Positions 13,992 through 16,961 of a DNA stretch of 16,961 nucleotides are shown piece after piece. The notes beneath the pieces are model-generated. The model was not told where the DNA came from, did not search any database, and worked only from the letters and a program-made list of their open reading frames with translations. This stretch comes from Owenweeksia sp964619125. Its GTDB lineage: Bacteria; Bacteroidota; Bacteroidia; Flavobacteriales; Schleiferiaceae. How positions within the stretch are numbered: position 1 is the stretch's first letter; each line of letters opens with the position of its first letter. A program made the position numbers and the translations under genes. The stretch is taken from NCBI GenBank assembly GCA_964619125.1, contig CAZUCA010000069.1:1-16961 (forward strand), given 5' to 3'.

Positions 13992-15074
13992 TTATTCAGC
14001 GTAGAGATCCAAACCGGACAGGGCTTCCTGTGGCGCCACCATCTCGTATTCAATCTCATCGTTTTCCCGCACCAGGCGCAGTCCTTCCAGAAGTATCTTA
14101 TCACTCTCCTGCAGGCCACCGTCGATGGCATAGATATGAGGCATTTCGGCGGCAATGCTGATCTCACGCGAGTGCAGCTTATTCTCCTCATCCACTACGT
14201 ACACATACTTTTTATCGAGCACCTCAAAAGTGGTCTTCTGGGGAATGAGCATGGCCTTGGAAAGCGGGGTGGTCATCAGCACATTGCCGGTTTCACCATG
14301 TCGCAACAAGCCATTGGGATTAGGAAAGGTGGCCCGAAAGGCGATATTGCCGGTCTCGTTATTGAAGTCGGCCTCAATGGTTCTCACCATGCCGGGAAAC
14401 TCAAAGCGCTTATTGTTGGCCATCAGCAATTCCACCTGCATGCCGTCTTTGGCTTTGGTAGTGGTTTTATAGTCGAGATATTCGGCCTCGGGTACATTGA
14501 AGTATACCCACATCTCGCTGTTATCAGAAAGATGACTCAACAGATCGCCCTCTTCCACCAGGCTTCCGGGGCGCACGTGAAAGCGGTCGATAATACCATC
14601 AAAAGGTGCCCTGATTTCGGTAAACTGTAAGTGCACCTGCGCCAGCGAAAGCTCGGCTTTGGCCTTGGCATATTTAGCCTTGGCCATCGCCAGTTCGTTG
14701 GGGGCAACAATATTGCTATCAGCCAGTTGCTTGGTGTTCTGATATTCAATCTCCGCAAAATTGGCTTCGGCCTGGGCCCGCTGTAACTCTGCTTCGTAAA
14801 GACGGGGCATAATTTTAAAGAGCAGCTGCCCTTCCTTCACAAACTCGCCTTCATCTACGTAAATACGTTCCAGGTATCCTCTTTCCTGGGCCCTTAATTC
14901 GATATGCCTGATCGAGTGGATCTGGCTTACATACTCCTCCGTGACGGCGGTATCCATCAAGGCCGGGGTGGTTACCAGAAATTTGGTTTCGTGCTGCGCC
15001 TCTTCGTGCTGTCTTTCACAGCTGCTGTGTACCAACACCGTACACACGCTCATGAGCATGAGAATTCTCTTCAT
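13992..15074 (-). CDS. RND efflux periplasmic adaptor (membrane fusion lipoprotein, AcrA/MexA type)
   Basis: This is a 360-residue protein from the ATG at the complement of 15072-15074, which gives MKRILMLMSVCTVLVHSSC with lipobox HSSC (Cys19). A longer frame upstream adds 22 residues that destroy the signal. After the anchor come the split lipoyl-like domain (RGYLERIYVDEGEFVKEGQ and APFDGIIDRFHVRPGSLVEEG), an intervening alpha-hairpin rich in Ala/Lys/Glu, then the beta-barrel and membrane-proximal parts (LLRHGETGNVLM, KAMLIPQKTTFEV). It links the pump to the outer-membrane channel. It is the first gene of a three-gene efflux operon. No regulator gene is adjacent. Confidence 0.93.
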   Translation of the reverse strand: MKRILMLMSVCTVLVHSSCERQHEEAQHETKFLVTTPALMDTAVTEEYVSQIHSIRHIELRAQERGYLERIYVDEGEFVKEGQLLFKIMPRLYEAELQRAQAEANFAEIEYQNTKQLADSNIVAPNELAMAKAKYAKAKAELSLAQVHLQFTEIRAPFDGIIDRFHVRPGSLVEEGDLLSHLSDNSEMWVYFNVPEAEYLDYKTTTKAKDGMQVELLMANNKRFEFPGMVRTIEADFNNETGNIAFRATFPNPNGLLRHGETGNVLMTTPLSKAMLIPQKTTFEVLDKKYVYVVDEENKLHSREISIAAEMPHIYAIDGGLQESDKILLEGLRLVRENDEIEYEMVAPQEALSGLDLYAE

Positions 15075-15181
15075 GATAATTTTGATTTTTTTTAAACGGT
15101 AAAGTCTTGATGATGAGACTGGGGAAAGCCAAAATTGCAAAGGCCGTCCTACCTGGCCGGGGGCCGGGGTTTTCAGTCTAT

Positions 15182-15218
15182 AAAAAACAGAGAAGGTCGG
15201 GCAGCTATAAACGGCCCG
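15182..15218 (-). terminator. Possible weak terminator of the small membrane protein gene
   Basis: On the minus strand, CGGGC (complement of 15214-15218) can pair with GCCCG (complement of 15198-15202) across an 11-base loop, and six Ts (complement of 15182-15187) follow after ten bases. The stem is short and the U tract distant, so this is weak. Confidence 0.3.
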
Positions 15219-15227
15219 CTAAGTATT

Positions 15228-15629
15228 CTAAATCCGGAATACCTCGAAAAGGACAAAGCGCCGGCAGGATTGCAAGGGCGTAGGATCCTTATAAAGATCA
15301 AGACCTCGTTTGAAGAGGTGTGGAAGGCAGGACAGCAATAAGGCAAAGAAGACTGCCGAAAAGAAGCTACTGCCGGTTGAAAGCTTTTTGGCGGGGATTA
15401 GTTTATCCTCTTCCACCTCGTTTTCGGTGGCCTCCAATTCAAAACTTTGATTGAGCCCATGTGAGGCTGATCGGCTGATATAAGCCTGATGATAGTGGGT
15501 GGAAGAGAGCTCAGCACATTTCACAAGCTCCTGGGCACACTGCCCTGACCGGGCATGCACGTTGCCATACACTCCGCCCAGCAGCAGGAGATAACTGGCA
15601 ATTAAAAATTTCAGGAGTATTGTTTTCAT
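15228..15629 (-). CDS. Small envelope protein of unknown function with C-terminal FEVFRI motif
   Basis: This is a 133-residue protein from the ATG at the complement of 15627-15629 (MKTILLKFLIASYLLLLGGVYGNVHA, signal peptide). The mature part has two early cysteines (GQCAQELVKCAE), a histidine/serine-rich stretch (STHYHQAYISRSASHG), an acidic patch (ELEATENEVEEDK), one membrane segment (SSFFSAVFFALLLSCLPHLF) and a positively charged tail ending RRFVLFEVFRI. I recall similar tails in small Bacteroidota proteins near efflux genes but cannot name the family. It lies 153 nt upstream of the RND operon in the same direction, so it may be a separate unit or a regulated neighbour. An ATG 11 codons upstream is possible but adds charged residues before the signal. 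Confidence 0.6.
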   Translation of the reverse strand: MKTILLKFLIASYLLLLGGVYGNVHARSGQCAQELVKCAELSSTHYHQAYISRSASHGLNQSFELEATENEVEEDKLIPAKKLSTGSSFFSAVFFALLLSCLPHLFKRGLDLYKDPTPLQSCRRFVLFEVFRI

Positions 15630-15659
15630 AAAAGGGCTAAGCCTGCGAAAATCAGGCGG

Positions 15660-15691
15660 CAAAAGTAGAACAGTTGCTGATCACCAACAAG
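15660..15691 (-). promoter_or_regulatory. Putative promoter of the small envelope protein gene
   Basis: The complement of 15660-15667 is TACTTTTG, an exact TAnnTTTG match, with CTTG (complement of 15688-15691) 20 nt upstream as a possible -33 element. Transcription would start about 25 nt before the ATG at 15629. Confidence 0.5.
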
Positions 15692-15817
15692 CAATTGCGT
15701 ATTAAATCAACTTTAAGAATAATCACCAGACAGCTAACATCCCAGGTGCCCATAACCTCACAGTAGCCCAGGGTAATCGCTTTAAAGCTCTGATCCATAA
15801 TGTTTTAACCAGCAGAT

Positions 15818-16336
15818 TTATTCCAGGATTTCCTTTAAGCGCTTGTTGCCCACCAGGGTGGTAAGCAGAAATTCCCGATAAAAATTTTCACCCCACTTGC
15901 CAGCCCCGTCCAGGCAGAGGGAGAGGTAATCGGGATTGGGCCGGATGGTCAGATTGAGCTTTTCCGCTTTACCGACATAGACGAATATTTTTAGCGCCGA
16001 CTGGAACTCAGTACCGGTATCAAAGTGACGTACTTGCTCAGCCCGCAGCATCATCCGCCGGTAGCCTGCCTCTCTTTTATCGAGCATGGCCAGGTCTGAT
16101 TCGTTATCCAAGGGTAGCAGCAAACCATTGAAAGAATGCCCTTCATGCGGGTCTACTCTCAGCACCGCCCGCTTTTCACTTTGGACCAGACGCCAGCTTG
16201 GTTCCTGGGAAAAACGGCGTAAAAAGCCCTGCACCCGCACTGGATCGGCCTGCCGGTAAAGATGCCGACGCCTGACCAACTCCAGAGGGTTAATCAGGCT
16301 TCCGTAGGCAACTATGGCAGTAGTGCTTTTGATCAT
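15818..16336 (-). CDS. Gamma-glutamylcyclotransferase-like protein
   Basis: This is a 172-residue protein from the ATG at the complement of 16334-16336. It opens MIKSTTAIVAYGSLINPLEL, with the YGSL substrate-binding loop (11-14) of the gamma-glutamylcyclotransferase (GGCT/AIG2) fold. PVRVQGFLRRFS follows, then GLLLPLDNESDLAMLDKREAGYRRM (about 71-95), where Glu89 in DKREAGY matches the place of the catalytic acid. Such enzymes release 5-oxoproline from gamma-glutamyl amines or peptides, though substrates vary widely. The C-terminal half (YLSLCLDGAGKWGENFYREFLL) resembles extended bacterial members. A TTG start 19 codons upstream (16393) is also open, but the family normally begins close to the YGSL motif. 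Confidence 0.72.
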   Translation of the reverse strand: MIKSTTAIVAYGSLINPLELVRRRHLYRQADPVRVQGFLRRFSQEPSWRLVQSEKRAVLRVDPHEGHSFNGLLLPLDNESDLAMLDKREAGYRRMMLRAEQVRHFDTGTEFQSALKIFVYVGKAEKLNLTIRPNPDYLSLCLDGAGKWGENFYREFLLTTLVGNKRLKEILE

Positions 16337-16480
16337 AAAAAGAGTAGCTGGCAAGCCTACGTTTAAAGCAACTAAAAGTTCCTCATTTTTCAAGCTAAAT
16401 CGATAAAACCGGAGCCGCCACCCTTCTTAAGATTACCTAGACATAAGCCCTTCCGCCCCAAGTTCGCTCCGGCTGATCAT

Positions 16481-16509
16481 AAAAAAAGGCTACCCCAGGG
16501 ATAGCCTTT
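16481..16509 (-). terminator. Rho-independent terminator of the TM2-domain gene
   Basis: The arms AAAGGCTA (16485-16492) and TAGCCTTT (16502-16509) form a perfect 8-bp stem around a nine-base loop that may add two pairs. On the minus strand the stem is followed by a T tract (complement of 16481-16487), about 30 nt after the gene's stop. Confidence 0.8.
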
Positions 16510-16539
16510 AACATGCTAAAAGTCTTTCAATTCGCGGAA

Positions 16540-16938
16540 TTAAAAGTCCTTTTTGAGAATATTAATAAGGTCAACGATGGCCCAAACACCACAACCACCA
16601 AGGGTAAGGATGTATAAAATATTCCATCCGGCTGGCTTACCTTTGTACCAGCGGTGTGCTGCAAAGCCACCCAGGAAGAACCAAAGTGCCAAAGTAATCC
16701 AGTCTTCTTCTGAAAACTTATTAGCCTTCTCCGCAATTTCCTGGTTTTCAACCCCCTCTTGCATCAGCTCCTGGGCAGAAGAAATTGTGGTCAGAGCTTC
16801 TTCGGCGGAATTTGCCTCATTTTGAGATGACATTTCCACCACATCGGAGTTGCTGGCTTTTTTAACCGGGAATGAAGCATTAAGCGTTCCTAAACCCACT
16901 AAAAAACAGGCGATTAAGCTTAAGATAATTTTTCTCAT
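16540..16938 (-). CDS. TM2-domain membrane protein
   Basis: This is a 132-residue protein with a signal-like N-terminus (MRKIILSLIACFLVGLGTLNAS). A low-complexity, Ser/Glu-rich linker follows (about 28-78). A TM2 domain covers about 83-128: a first membrane segment (LALWFFLGGFAAHRWYKGK), a short turn, then NILYILTLGGCGVWAIVDLINIL. The GGFAAHRWY and GVWAIVDLI signatures are standard for the family, whose role is unknown. An N-terminal signal plus linker ahead of TM2 is common in Bacteroidota. It appears monocistronic, with a good terminator. The promoter lies beyond the window end. Confidence 0.85.
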   Translation of the reverse strand: MRKIILSLIACFLVGLGTLNASFPVKKASNSDVVEMSSQNEANSAEEALTTISSAQELMQEGVENQEIAEKANKFSEEDWITLALWFFLGGFAAHRWYKGKPAGWNILYILTLGGCGVWAIVDLINILKKDF

Positions 16939-16961
16939 TAAAAGTTTGATTTAGTTTATAA

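Noticed and set aside
15075..15140. Upstream extension of the membrane fusion protein
   Set aside because: It would bury the lipoprotein signal 22 residues into the protein; the ATG at 15074 is better.
15152..15168. GC-rich hairpin followed by TTTT as a plus-strand terminator
   Set aside because: There is no plus-strand gene upstream for it to terminate, and the T run is only four bases.

Overview
The window looks like a chromosomal scaffold piece from a member of the Bacteroidota, probably a marine Flavobacteriia/Cytophagia-type bacterium of roughly even GC content. The reasons are the promoter-like TAnnTTTG elements, the lack of clear Shine-Dalgarno sequences, and the families present: DUF2490 barrel, CarboxypepD_reg-type TonB receptor, DUF4266/DUF3570 and NodT-type lipoprotein efflux channel. 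No rRNA, tRNA, CRISPR or plasmid functions were seen. Two 100-base N runs (1899-1998 and 4388-4487) are assembly gaps of unknown true size.

Layout. 1-950: the start of a lipoprotein gene and a DUF2490 outer-membrane barrel gene, both on the minus strand and separated by a terminator. 1368-1769: a YkvA/DUF1232 membrane protein on the plus strand. 1839-2929: a REP/RAYT block made of two oppositely oriented arrays of a ~22-bp repeat, each ending outward in an intact stem-loop, then a Y1 (HUH) REP-associated tyrosine transposase and a third related stem-loop with decayed repeat units. 6063 down to 2989: a three-gene operon (membrane-anchored protein, TonB-dependent receptor, small lipoprotein) with a recognisable promoter and a strong terminator. 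6226-9196: a tightly packed plus-strand operon of thioredoxin-like protein, ApbE flavin transferase, DUF4266 lipoprotein and DUF3570 outer-membrane protein. 15074 down to 9311: a complete tripartite RND efflux operon (membrane-fusion lipoprotein, HAE1 pump, TolC-like lipoprotein) with a terminator. 15228-16938: a small two-membrane-segment protein, a gamma-glutamylcyclotransferase-like protein and a TM2-domain protein, all on the minus strand.

How the genes work together. Nearly everything encoded acts in the envelope: uptake (TonB receptor operon), export (RND operon) and extracytoplasmic redox chemistry (thioredoxin/ApbE/DUF4266/DUF3570). The two parts most worth a second look are the REP/RAYT block and the ApbE-DUF4266-DUF3570 operon. 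In the REP/RAYT block the mirror-image tandem arrays appear to grow from intact hairpins and decay towards their junction. In the ApbE operon a tiny lipoprotein ends in a Cys-Gly-Cys tail and its function is unknown to me.
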